Assembly: GCA_017305635.1 (NCBI GenBank)
Contig: JAFKKF010000019.1
Coordinates: forward strand, 31,070 to 95,069
From: Hyphomicrobiales bacterium
Lineage (GTDB): Bacteria; Pseudomonadota; Alphaproteobacteria; Rhizobiales; Kaistiaceae
DNA: 64,000 nt
Reading direction: 5' to 3'
Position 1 is the first letter of the stretch. The number at the start of each line of letters is the position of its first letter. The notes under the pieces were generated by a model, which was not told the DNA's origin, made no database searches, and saw only the letters and a program-made list of their open reading frames with translations. Shown here in pieces: positions 39,138 to 46,903 of this stretch. A program made the position numbers and the translations under genes.

Positions 39138-40427
39138 GTGGCACTGCATTTCGATGGCGCGACGACGGCACTGCCCGGCACCGACATTCTCGCCCCGGCC
39201 ACGGATTCGCGGGCGATCGACCATGCCGGCGAGATAACCCTTTCGCTTTACGATTCGCTCGAGGCCTGCGCCGTCGCATGGCGTACCTTCGAGGAAGTCG
39301 CCGACCACACGGTCTTCCAGACCTTCGGCTGGCTCTCCACCTGGATGCGGACCGTCGGGGGCCGCACGCGTGCCCGCCCGGCCATCGTCATCGGACAGGC
39401 CCCGAACGGCGCGGTCCTCTTCCTCATGCCCTTCGCCGTCGAGCGGCACGCCATGGTGAGCCGGCTGACCTGGCTCGGCTCGGATCTTTCCGATTACAAC
39501 GCGCCGCTTCTCGCCCCCGGCTTCGCGGCCGCCATGTGCGCCCGCCGCTTCGCCGCGCTTTGGCGGCGCATCCGCGGCAGCCTCATGGCCGATCCGCGCT
39601 TCCGGCACGACATCGTCTCCCTGGAAAAGATGCCGGACGTCGTCGGCGGCCAGCGCAATCCCTTCTCCTTCCTGCCGCTTGCCGCCAATCCGAGCGGCGC
39701 TCACGCGGCCACCCTCTCCGGCGACTGGGAGGCCTTCTACGCCGCCAAGCGTTCCAACAGCACCCGCAAGAACGACAAGGCCAAGCGCCGCAAGCTCGGC
39801 GATCTCGGCGAGGTGCGCTTTCTCGAGCCGTCCGAGGATAGCGACATCCGCCGCACGCTTGCCGAGCTCTTCCGCCAGAAGGCCGGCCAGTTCGCCCGCA
39901 TGGGCGTCGTCGACGTTTTCGCCCGTCCCGGCTTTGCCGAGTTCTTCGCCGAGCTGGCGACCGATCCGGCGACCCGCTCCCTCGTCCATGTCAGCCGGCT
40001 CGACGTCGGCGACATCATGGCCGCGACCAATCTCGGCCTCGTCCACTGCGGGCGCTACTATCACGTCCTCGCCGCCTATGCCGACGGCGAGACGGCGCGT
40101 TTCGGGCCCGGCGCCGCCCATCTCCGCGACCTCTTGCGCACGGCGATCGAGCGCGGATGCAGGGAGTTCGATTTCACCATCGGCGACGAACCCTACAAGC
40201 GCGAATGGGCGGACAGCACGCTGGCTCTTCGCGACCTCCACACCGGCGCCACCTCGGCCGGCTGGATCCTTGCGCTCTCTGTCCGCGGCTTCACCCGCGC
40301 CAAGCGCACCATCAAGCAGACGCCCGCGCTCTGGCGCGCCTTCAGCCGCGCCCGTGCCCTCGGCGCCCGCCTGACCGGCCGCCGGCCGATCGCCGCTCCC
40401 GAAGCGAAGCCGGCCGCGGAAGACTGA
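39138..40427 (+). CDS. CelD/FemAB-like GNAT-fold acyltransferase, paralog 1
   Basis: This 429-residue protein belongs to the Acetyltransf_6 (BioF2-like, CelD/FemAB-related) family seen in exopolysaccharide, cellulose and envelope loci. Visible conserved blocks are HTVFQTFGWLSTW, LSDYNAPLL, GDWEAFYAAKRS with a basic TRKNDKAKRRK stretch, and the C-terminal FDFTIGDEPYKREW. The start is a GTG at 39138. The acyl donor (acyl-CoA or aminoacyl-tRNA) is not known. It faces a clear paralog at 40504 of equal length, across a shared terminator. Confidence 0.85.
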   Translation: MALHFDGATTALPGTDILAPATDSRAIDHAGEITLSLYDSLEACAVAWRTFEEVADHTVFQTFGWLSTWMRTVGGRTRARPAIVIGQAPNGAVLFLMPFAVERHAMVSRLTWLGSDLSDYNAPLLAPGFAAAMCARRFAALWRRIRGSLMADPRFRHDIVSLEKMPDVVGGQRNPFSFLPLAANPSGAHAATLSGDWEAFYAAKRSNSTRKNDKAKRRKLGDLGEVRFLEPSEDSDIRRTLAELFRQKAGQFARMGVVDVFARPGFAEFFAELATDPATRSLVHVSRLDVGDIMAATNLGLVHCGRYYHVLAAYADGETARFGPGAAHLRDLLRTAIERGCREFDFTIGDEPYKREWADSTLALRDLHTGATSAGWILALSVRGFTRAKRTIKQTPALWRAFSRARALGARLTGRRPIAAPEAKPAAED

Positions 40428-40450
40428 GCCTCTCGGACGCGAGGAATCGG

Positions 40451-40483
40451 AAAAGCCCGCCGGTGATCGCGGCGGGCTTTTTT
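40451..40483. terminator. bidirectional intrinsic terminator between convergent paralogs
   Basis: AAAAGCCCGCC pairs with GGCGGGCTTTT around a short GGTGATCGC loop, and the plus strand ends in six T residues while the minus strand ends in four. It lies 23 bases after the plus-strand stop and 20 bases from the minus-strand stop, a textbook shared terminator. Confidence 0.93.
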
Positions 40484-40503
40484 CATGATCGACAGATTGC
40501 AGC

Positions 40504-41793
40504 CTAGGGTCGGAAACGCCGCTTCATGCCGCCCACCATGCTGCGCAGCCGCGTATAGGCGGCCCACAGCGCCGGCGTCTGCTTGATGAAGCGCTTCGTC
40601 CGGCGATAGGCCGAGATCGACGTCACCGTGGCGAAACCCGTCGCCGAGCGTGCCGTGAGCAGGTCGAACAGCCTGAGCTCGACGTCGCACCACTCGCTCT
40701 TGTAGGTCTCGTCGCCCACCGTGAAGTCGAAGAGCGTGAAACTCCGTTCGATCGCCGTGCGCAGTAGCTCGCGCAAATGGATGCGGCCGGTGCCATAGCG
40801 CGACAGCTCGCCGTCCTGGTAGCTCGACAGGATCAGGTAGTAGCAGCCCTTGAAGCGGAGCCCGAGGCTCGTCGCCGCCACGACGCCGCCGACCTCGAGC
40901 CGGCTCACATGGATGACGTCGGCCATGGCCGCATCGACCGCCGCCGCGCGATAGAAATCGCGATAGCCCGGCCGCTCGAAGAGGTTCTCGACGCCCATCC
41001 GCGCGAAGCTCCTGGTCTTCTGCTCGATGAGCGCGTCCATGGTCGCGGCGATCTCGGCCGGCTCGCGCACCTCGACGAAGCGCACCTCGCCATGGGCGGC
41101 GGCGAGCTGCTTCATCTGCTTCCGCTCGGTCTTCCGCGTCGGGGACGAGCGCCGCGCCGCGTAGAAGCTCTCCCAGTCGCCGGCAAGCGTCGCCACGTGC
41201 GCGCCGCTCGGATGCGCCGTGACGGGAAGCGCGAGGAACGGATTGTCCCGCCCGCCTATGCTCGGCGGCATCTTTTCGAGATCGACATAGTCGAACCGGA
41301 AGCGCGGGTCGGCCGCGACCAGGCGGACGATCGTCGCCCACAGTCCGGGGAAATCGCGCGCCGCCGCCGTCTCGGCGAAATCCCTGGAGAGGAGCGGCGC
41401 ATTGTAGTCGCAGAGATCGGCGGCAAGCCAGGTGAGCTTGCGGGCCGGGCCCGTCCGCTCGATCGCCAGCTGGAAGATGGCGAGCAGCTCGCCGAGGGCA
41501 TTCCGCCCGGTAACGACCACCGGGAGCGTCCCCCGGCGCGTGCCGACGGTCGCCTGCCAGGCGGACAGCCAGGCATGGGTCTGGAAAACGGTGCAGTCCG
41601 CCGCGCGCTCGAATGCCGTCCACTCCGCGGCCAGCCCTGCAAGATCGGCGTGGAGCGACAGCCGAAGGTCCAGCCGCGCCGTGAAATCCGCGTCCGAAAG
41701 CGCGCCGGCGGCACGGCCTTCGGCGAGCGCGGCGGGGACGAGCATCCCCTCCACATGCGCCACCGAATGCGACCCGACTTCCATTCCCGCCAT
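40504..41793 (-). CDS. CelD/FemAB-like GNAT-fold acyltransferase, paralog 2
   Basis: With the ATG at 41793 the product is 429 residues, the same as paralog 1 at 39138. It shares the blocks CTVFQTHAWLSAW, LCDYNAPLL, GDWESFYAARRS with basic TRKTERKQMKQ, and FDFTVGDETYKSEW. A GTG four codons upstream is possible. The two copies are well diverged, so the duplication is old. It lies 40 bases downstream of a flavin oxidoreductase on the same strand, probably in one transcript. An envelope acyl- or aminoacyl-transfer role is inferred from family and context. Confidence 0.85.
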   Translation of the reverse strand: MAGMEVGSHSVAHVEGMLVPAALAEGRAAGALSDADFTARLDLRLSLHADLAGLAAEWTAFERAADCTVFQTHAWLSAWQATVGTRRGTLPVVVTGRNALGELLAIFQLAIERTGPARKLTWLAADLCDYNAPLLSRDFAETAAARDFPGLWATIVRLVAADPRFRFDYVDLEKMPPSIGGRDNPFLALPVTAHPSGAHVATLAGDWESFYAARRSSPTRKTERKQMKQLAAAHGEVRFVEVREPAEIAATMDALIEQKTRSFARMGVENLFERPGYRDFYRAAAVDAAMADVIHVSRLEVGGVVAATSLGLRFKGCYYLILSSYQDGELSRYGTGRIHLRELLRTAIERSFTLFDFTVGDETYKSEWCDVELRLFDLLTARSATGFATVTSISAYRRTKRFIKQTPALWAAYTRLRSMVGGMKRRFRP

Positions 41794-41833
41794 GACTGCT
41801 TCCACTGCGCCTCTGGTTTCCGCTTCCGGGCCG

Positions 41834-43015
41834 TTACGAGTGACCGCCCGCCGGCCGAAGGCCGCCGAGCGCGAGCCGCCCGCGCGCCTCGCGCAGCGCC
41901 CCGAAGGCGCGGCGGCGGTTGCGCCGGATCCAGCGCCGCGCCTGCCAGGCGAGGCCGGTATCGGTCGACATGGAGCGCAGCCGCCACGCCTTCTCGAGCG
42001 AGGCCTCGTCGACCGCGCGCTTCACCGGATCGTCGTAGAAGGCGGCGATCTTCTCCCCGCCTATGCCGGGCGTCGACAGCCATGCCGGGACATGCACGGA
42101 GGCGAGCTGTACCGCGTCGTTCAGCACCTTGTTGGTGCCCGTGCCTGCCGCCGGGCAGGCCGTGTTGAAGGCGTCGCCGATCAGCACCATGCCGGGCCGC
42201 CGGTAATTGTTGGTCTGGTAGAGATCGACCGGCCGGATCTTCACGAAGCCGGTCACCTCGAAGTCGCCGAGCGCCTCGCGGAAGCCGGGGAGCGCTGCTT
42301 CCAGCGCCGCCATCGGCTGATGGCGCATCTCGCGCAGCCACGGATCGCGCATGTCGCGATAGACGAAGAGGTTGGCGCGCATCGTCCCCGGGATCGGGAA
42401 GGTCGTGATATAGGCCACCCGGTCGCTCATCCGCGGCGAATAATAGGTGAGGCCGGAGAATGGGAAGCGGTCGCGCCCGACCGGCTTGAAGTCGAAGCCG
42501 ATGCTGATCGAATGGGCCGGGCTGAGGATCGTCCGGTCGAGCCCCATGACGTCGCGGATGCCGGTGTTCAGCCCGTTGGCGATCACCACCAGCCGCGCGC
42601 GGATCTCCTCGCCGCCGGCGAGCACGATCCGCTGCATCTCCTCGCCGGTCTCGACCGCATTGACCTTGCCGACCATCAGGCTCGCGCTGCCGCCGATCTC
42701 CTGGCGCACCGCATTGACCATCGCGTCATAGGCGAAGCTGTACTGGTCGCCGGCCTTCTTCTCGAGGATCCGCGCGCCGTGGGCGATCCACAGCTCGCCG
42801 AGCGGCGCCGCGGCCTTGGCGAGCACGTTGCCCGCGAACCCGGTCTGCGCCAGCAGCTCCAGCTGCGAGGCGTCGAATTTCTCGCAGCGGAAATCCTCCG
42901 GGAATGTTTCGTGGGGGTCGACGACCACGGCCTCTATGCCGGCGCGCCCCAGCATGGCAGCGGTGACCGAGCCGGCAAGTCCGCCGCCGATGATCGCAAC
43001 ATCCGTCTCACGCAT
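41834..43015 (-). CDS. FAD-dependent oxidoreductase (PHBH-fold monooxygenase/dehydrogenase-like)
   Basis: The 393-residue flavoprotein starts with the dinucleotide motif DVAIIGGGLAGSVTAAML and has the second FAD motif GDAFNTACPAAGTGTNKVLNDA. It is of the group that includes hydroxylases, geranylgeranyl-reductase-like enzymes and halogenases; the WxWxIP signature of FAD halogenases is not present. The start at 43015 gives MRETDVAI. It begins the transcript that continues into the acyltransferase paralog 2. The substrate is unknown; an acyl or lipid group linked to the acyltransferase is a guess. Confidence 0.85.
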   Translation of the reverse strand: MRETDVAIIGGGLAGSVTAAMLGRAGIEAVVVDPHETFPEDFRCEKFDASQLELLAQTGFAGNVLAKAAAPLGELWIAHGARILEKKAGDQYSFAYDAMVNAVRQEIGGSASLMVGKVNAVETGEEMQRIVLAGGEEIRARLVVIANGLNTGIRDVMGLDRTILSPAHSISIGFDFKPVGRDRFPFSGLTYYSPRMSDRVAYITTFPIPGTMRANLFVYRDMRDPWLREMRHQPMAALEAALPGFREALGDFEVTGFVKIRPVDLYQTNNYRRPGMVLIGDAFNTACPAAGTGTNKVLNDAVQLASVHVPAWLSTPGIGGEKIAAFYDDPVKRAVDEASLEKAWRLRSMSTDTGLAWQARRWIRRNRRRAFGALREARGRLALGGLRPAGGHS

Positions 43016-43195
43016 GTCGCCTGCCTCCGCCGCAGGACAGCCGAAAGCGCAGGGAATCGGCGCTTCCAAGCACCGCTTGGGTGATTTTATACGTATTGCT
43101 TCGCCGTGCGATTAGAAACACATTATTCCTATTAACCTTAAAGTATCGACCCGATGGATTTTGTGTAAAACTCTAGCTATTCCTCTCCTCCGTGT

Positions 43196-43271
43196 TCCCC
43201 GGTAGCTCAGCGGCAGAGCAGGCGGTTGTTTCCCGTCAGGTCGATGGTTCGAGCCCATTCCCGGGGAGCCA
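43196..43271 (+). tRNA. atypical tRNA-Asn-like gene (anticodon GTT), CCA encoded
   Basis: The 76-base unit folds as a cloverleaf. Acceptor TCCCCGG pairs with CCGGGGA, the D arm is GCTC-AGCGGCA-GAGC, the anticodon stem is GGCGG/CCGTC, the T arm is GATGG-TTCGAGC-CCATT, and it ends G73-CCA. Acceptor and discriminator match bacterial tRNA-Asn. The anticodon loop is TTGTTTC, giving anticodon GTT but T at position 37 and C at 38, where nearly all tRNA-Asn have A37 A38. There is also one extra C between T stem and acceptor. It may be a degenerate copy or a specialised tRNA. Confidence 0.75.
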
Positions 43272-43280
43272 TTCTCAGGT

Positions 43281-43300
43281 TTCCTGACTTTTCCTGACTT
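43281..43300 (+). repeat. tandem duplication of TTCCTGACTT
   Basis: Two exact head-to-tail copies of the 10-mer TTCCTGACTT lie 9 bases after the tRNA-like 3' end, followed by TCTTC. The position just downstream of a tRNA end is where attachment-site debris often occurs, but the unit is too short to prove this. Confidence 0.8.
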
Positions 43301-43471
43301 TCTTCGATTGCTTTGGCGGTACCGGACCTGGCCTCGGCCGGGCTCGAAGGCATGACTCGATTCCTTAGAATTACATAGTGAATATTTACTTTAGCTTGTC
43401 TTTTACTTTGTATCTTTGCGGCCGTCCGCTTAGGTTCGGCCCCACTCCCGAGCCACGCCTTTCCCCTTGCA

Positions 43472-44248
43472 TTGACGGGTAAGACATTGCGCCTGCAGGA
43501 CATTCTGACAGAACGGGCTTCCCGCACGCCGGATCGCATCGCGCTCGTTGCCGGTCGCACGCGACTTACCTTCGCAGCGCTTTCCGCCATGTCCGATTCG
43601 CTCGCCGCGACCTTCGCCGAGCACGGCCTGCGCCGCGGCGACCGCCTCGCGGTGTTCAGCGACAGCTGGTGCGAATCGGCGCTCGCGCTTCTCGCCGCCC
43701 TCAAGGCCGGCGCCATCGCCTGTCCGATCAATCCGCTCACCGCCGCCGAGAGCCTCACCGGCCTGCTCCGCGCCTGGCGGGCCCGCGCCCTCGTCACCGA
43801 GGCTCGCCTCGCAAGCACAGCGGCGATCGCCATCCGCACGGCCGATTCGGTGCGGCTTGTCGTCCTTGCCGGCACGCGCGGGCACGAGCCCGCCGCCGGC
43901 TGCATCCGCTTCGAGGATGCCATCGCCACGCGGCAGGTCGTCCTGCCGCCCGGCAGCGCCGCCGGCGACATCGCCTTCATCCTCGCCGACGAGCGTCCCG
44001 ATGCGCCGCCCGCCGCGAGCCTCGTCCGCCACCAGGACCTGCTCGCCCTGATGGCCGCGGAGCCGCGGCGCGGCGAGGAGGATGCCGTCATCACCTCGCT
44101 CCGCCTCAACGGCAAGGCGGGCCTCGCCCAGCTTTTCGCGGCACTCCGCGACGGCATCACGCTGATGCATTCATCGAGCGGCCTCGGCGACGTCCGCCCG
44201 CTCACGCCGTCGGTCGCCTCGTCGCGGCCGGCCCAGTCGATGCGCTAG
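43472..44248 (+). CDS. truncated adenylation-domain (AMP-binding) protein lacking the ATP loop
   Basis: The 258-residue protein matches the N-terminal half of acyl-CoA synthetase/adenylation enzymes: LRLQDILTERASRTPDRIALV, LAATFAEHGLRRGDRLAVFSD and ALLAALKAGAIACPINP are typical of the first 100 residues. Where the ATP P-loop (SSGTTGxPKG) is expected it reads DIAFILADERPDAPP, and the remaining core and C-terminal lid are missing, yet the frame is open with normal codon use. The start is uncertain: TTG at 43472 or TTG at 43487. It lies 23 bases before the polysaccharide deacetylase. It may be a binding or regulatory remnant rather than a ligase. Confidence 0.7.
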   Translation: MTGKTLRLQDILTERASRTPDRIALVAGRTRLTFAALSAMSDSLAATFAEHGLRRGDRLAVFSDSWCESALALLAALKAGAIACPINPLTAAESLTGLLRAWRARALVTEARLASTAAIAIRTADSVRLVVLAGTRGHEPAAGCIRFEDAIATRQVVLPPGSAAGDIAFILADERPDAPPAASLVRHQDLLALMAAEPRRGEEDAVITSLRLNGKAGLAQLFAALRDGITLMHSSSGLGDVRPLTPSVASSRPAQSMR

Positions 44249-44271
44249 CCAGCCAGAAAGGGAGCCCGGAA

Positions 44272-45330
44272 ATGGGACGCCTGAACAAGAAGATCGTCCG
44301 CACCGGGCTCGAGACCATCTATCACACCGGCGGCCATCTCCTCGGCGCGCCCTTCCTCTCGGGCGTCGGCTCGATCCTCACCTTCCATCACGTCCGCCCG
44401 GCCCGGCCCGACGCCTTCCAGCCCAATCGCTCGCTGGAGATCGAGCCCGCCTTCCTCGAAGAGGTGCTGAAGGCGCTCCGCGCCGCCGACGTCGACATCG
44501 TCACGCTCGACGAGCTGCATCGCCGGCTGACCGGGCGCGACTTCAGGCGGCGTTTCGTCGCGCTCACCTTCGACGACGGCTATCGCGACAATCGCGACCA
44601 CGCGCTCCCCATCCTCAGGAAGTACGAGGCGCCCTTCACCCTCTTCGCGCCCTCCGCTTTCGCCGAAGGCACCGGCGATCTCTGGTGGATCGCGCTCGAG
44701 CGGGCGATCGCCAGGGCCGACAGCATCGCCCTGCCGGTGGAAGGGACGCTGCGCACCTACGACTGCTCGACCGACGATGCCAAGGACGAGACCTTCACCA
44801 CGGTCTACTGGTGGCTGCGCTCGCTTCCGAGCGAGGCTGAGATGCGCCAGGTCATCCGCGAGCTGGCGCTGGAGCACCGCATCGACGTCGATTCCATCTG
44901 CCGCGAGTTCTGCATGGACTGGTCCGAGCTCGCCGCCTTCGCCCGTGATCCGCTCGTTGCCATAGGCGCCCATACCGACAGCCACGTCATGCTCGCCAAG
45001 GCCTCGCCGGAGGCGGCCCGCGCCGATATCCTGCGCGGCGTCGGCGAGCTCGAGACGAAGCTCGGCGTCCGTCCGGCCCACCTCTCCTTCCCCGTCGGCG
45101 ATCCGACTTCCGCCGGACCGCGCGATTTCGATATCGCCCGCGAGCTCGGCTTCCGAACCGCCGTGACCACCCGCCCGGGCGTCCTCTTCGCCGAGCATTC
45201 CGCCCACCTCACGGCCCTGCCGCGCATCTCGGTCAATGGCGAGTTCCAGCGCGTCCGCTACCTGAACGTCCTCCTTTCGGGCGTCCCGACCGCGCTGATG
45301 AACCGCTTCCGCCGCGTCAACGCCGCGTAA
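44272..45330 (+). CDS. polysaccharide deacetylase family protein (NodB homology)
   Basis: The 352-residue protein has the carbohydrate esterase 4 motif 1 LTFDDGYRDN with the catalytic base and metal Asp, the metal-site His region in IGAHTDSHVMLAKAS, and the later LSFPVGDPTSAGPRDFD. Such enzymes remove N-acetyl groups from envelope polysaccharides. No signal peptide is evident, so it may act on a cytoplasmic, lipid-linked precursor. The ATG follows GGGAG. It forms an apparent two-gene unit with the short adenylation protein and lies beside the CelD-like acyltransferases, which supports an exopolysaccharide role. Confidence 0.88.
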   Translation: MGRLNKKIVRTGLETIYHTGGHLLGAPFLSGVGSILTFHHVRPARPDAFQPNRSLEIEPAFLEEVLKALRAADVDIVTLDELHRRLTGRDFRRRFVALTFDDGYRDNRDHALPILRKYEAPFTLFAPSAFAEGTGDLWWIALERAIARADSIALPVEGTLRTYDCSTDDAKDETFTTVYWWLRSLPSEAEMRQVIRELALEHRIDVDSICREFCMDWSELAAFARDPLVAIGAHTDSHVMLAKASPEAARADILRGVGELETKLGVRPAHLSFPVGDPTSAGPRDFDIARELGFRTAVTTRPGVLFAEHSAHLTALPRISVNGEFQRVRYLNVLLSGVPTALMNRFRRVNAA

Positions 45331-45374
45331 CCGCGCCGGCTTAGCCGCTCGTTAAGCAAAAGCGGAAAATACTT

Positions 45375-45397
45375 CTCGCGGATATCCCATCCGCGAG
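45375..45397 (+). promoter_or_regulatory. leader hairpin covering the ribosome site of the receiver protein
   Basis: CTCGCGGAT (45375-45383) and ATCCGCGAG (45389-45397) form a perfect 9-base-pair stem with an ATCCC loop. The 3' arm contains most of the GCGAGG ribosome-binding sequence (45393-45398), which is 4-5 bases before the ATG at 45403. The fold would hide the site and could control translation. Confidence 0.55.
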
Positions 45398-45402
45398 GCG
45401 CC

Positions 45403-45831
45403 ATGGACAGCCATCCGCGATTCGGCCTGACCACCGGCGACGGTCGTCCGCCGCGCGTCGCCATCGTCGATGCCAATCCGGCGAGCAGCATGGTCTCTGT
45501 CGCGCTCGTCCGGCAGTTCGGCTGCATGGCGGTCGTCGCCACCGGCGGCGAGGCCGCCCTCTCGCTCCTCCGCCGCGACGGCAGCATCGATCTGGTCATC
45601 CTCGACCTCGGCACCTCCGACCGCGAGGGCCTCGTGCTCGCGCAACTCATCCGCACCCTCGGCGACCGCGGCACCATGCCGATCATCGGCCTCGCCGCCG
45701 GACCGCGCCTCCCCGGCCGCGCCGCCGGCTTCTCGGCCTCGCTGAAGAAGCCCTACAGCCCGCGCGAGCTCCACGCCGTCATGCGCGACGCCCTCGATCG
45801 CGCGCGCGCCGTCATGTCGGGCGACCGCTAG
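45403..45831 (+). CDS. orphan single-domain response regulator (receiver domain)
   Basis: The 142-residue protein is a CheY-like receiver with no output domain. The phospho-acceptor Asp is in LVILDLGTSDREG and the conserved Lys in SLKKPYSPREL. The acidic pocket near the N-terminus has only one Asp (IVDANP), and the switch Thr/Ser position appears as Ala (IIGLAAG), so phosphotransfer signalling may be altered. No histidine kinase is near. Its leader carries a hairpin over the ribosome site. Confidence 0.85.
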   Translation: MDSHPRFGLTTGDGRPPRVAIVDANPASSMVSVALVRQFGCMAVVATGGEAALSLLRRDGSIDLVILDLGTSDREGLVLAQLIRTLGDRGTMPIIGLAAGPRLPGRAAGFSASLKKPYSPRELHAVMRDALDRARAVMSGDR

Positions 45832-45869
45832 CCTCGCCACCGGGAAATTCGCCGGTTCCGCCCCAGCCG

Positions 45870-46727
45870 CTAGCGCGACGCCTCGCGCTGGCGCGCCAGC
45901 GCCGCGTTGAACTCGGCGCCGAAGATCATCAGCGCCGCGACCAGGTAGAGGAAGAATATCGCCGTCACCACGCTGGCGAGCCCGGCATAGGTCGCCACGT
46001 AATTGGCGAAGCGGCGGAGATACATGCCGAAGACGATCGCCGCGAGCAGCCAGGAGGTCAGCGTCACCAGGATCCCCGGCCACAGCTTCGATACCGGCGG
46101 GCGCTTCGCCGGGAGCCAGAGATGGGCCGCCACCAGCACGACGATCAGGAGGAGGCCGGTCACCGCGAGGCCGCCGAAGGTGAAGCTGTTCTGGAAGGGC
46201 GCCAGCTGCGGCAGCGCTTCGATGATCCGGTCGATGATCAGCGGTCCGAGCACGCCGAGGAAAGCGAGCGCCAGGCTCGCCACCGCGCCGATCAGGACGA
46301 ACAGGATGCTTTGCGCGCGAAGGAACAGGAAGGAGCGCGTCTCGCTCACCCGATAGGCACGATTGAGCGCCGTCCGCACCGCTTCCACGCCGTTCGAGGC
46401 GAGATAGATGGTGATCAGGATCGAGACGGTGAGCAGCCCGCCGCGATGCACCGAGAGCACCTGGTGGACCTGCGCGGCGATCGGCTTTGCCACTTCCGGC
46501 GGCCAGGCGTTGAAGATCAGGTCGGCCACCCGGTCGGCAAGGCCCGCATCGCCGATGAAGGCGGCGAGCGTGCCGACGAAGATCACGAAGGGGAAGACCG
46601 CCATCAGCGCCGACAGGGCGACGTGGCTCGACATGGCCCAGCCGTCGTCGTCGTTGAAGTGACTGAGCGCGTCCCCGAGCACCGCCCGCGCCTTGCGCAG
46701 AAATGTCGGAGCCGCCTCCGTCGCCAT
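45870..46727 (-). CDS. YihY/BrkB family inner-membrane protein
   Basis: The 285-residue protein has six predicted membrane helices and the family segments ALMAVFPFVIFVGTLAAF, YLASNGVEAVRTALNRAYRV and the C-terminal YLVAALMIFGAEFNAALA. It is a conserved membrane protein of uncertain function, formerly called ribonuclease BN in error. The start ATG at 46727 fits the normal cytoplasmic N-terminus. It stands alone between the receiver gene and the extensin-like gene. Confidence 0.92.
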   Translation of the reverse strand: MATEAAPTFLRKARAVLGDALSHFNDDDGWAMSSHVALSALMAVFPFVIFVGTLAAFIGDAGLADRVADLIFNAWPPEVAKPIAAQVHQVLSVHRGGLLTVSILITIYLASNGVEAVRTALNRAYRVSETRSFLFLRAQSILFVLIGAVASLALAFLGVLGPLIIDRIIEALPQLAPFQNSFTFGGLAVTGLLLIVVLVAAHLWLPAKRPPVSKLWPGILVTLTSWLLAAIVFGMYLRRFANYVATYAGLASVVTAIFFLYLVAALMIFGAEFNAALARQREASR

Positions 46728-46903
46728 CCCGGATCCTTCAGGCGCCGGCCCGTCTGGCCGGCTTTTGCCGGGAACATAGTGGATTCGCGGGCGCTGAAAA
46801 GCGCTCCATTTCGGAACCGGTTGAGTATCGCTGCGTTATCGGCTTGATAGGGGGAGAATCCGGGCGTCCCCGCGGCGCCCGAAGAGAAGCAACGGGGGAA
46901 GGC

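Larger units (their letters stand above)
43072..43470. other. AT-rich intergenic patch flanking a tRNA-like gene
   Basis: Most of this stretch (43085-43190 and 43340-43430) is markedly AT-rich against the GC-rich genome, for example ATTATTCCTATTAACCTTAA and GAATATTTACTTTAGC. Apart from the tRNA-like gene and a 10-base tandem repeat no gene is seen. It contains the promoter for the minus-strand flavin gene and two abutting GANTC sites (GACTC GATTC at 43354-43363). The composition suggests foreign DNA or strongly regulated promoter DNA. Confidence 0.6.

Noticed and set aside
39138..41793. The two acyltransferase genes as a recent duplication or mobile element ends
   Set aside because: They are well diverged at protein and DNA level and have no transposase or terminal repeats nearby.
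41834..43015. Flavin-dependent halogenase
   Set aside because: The flavoprotein fold fits but the WxWxIP halogenase signature is missing, so only a general oxidoreductase call is justified.
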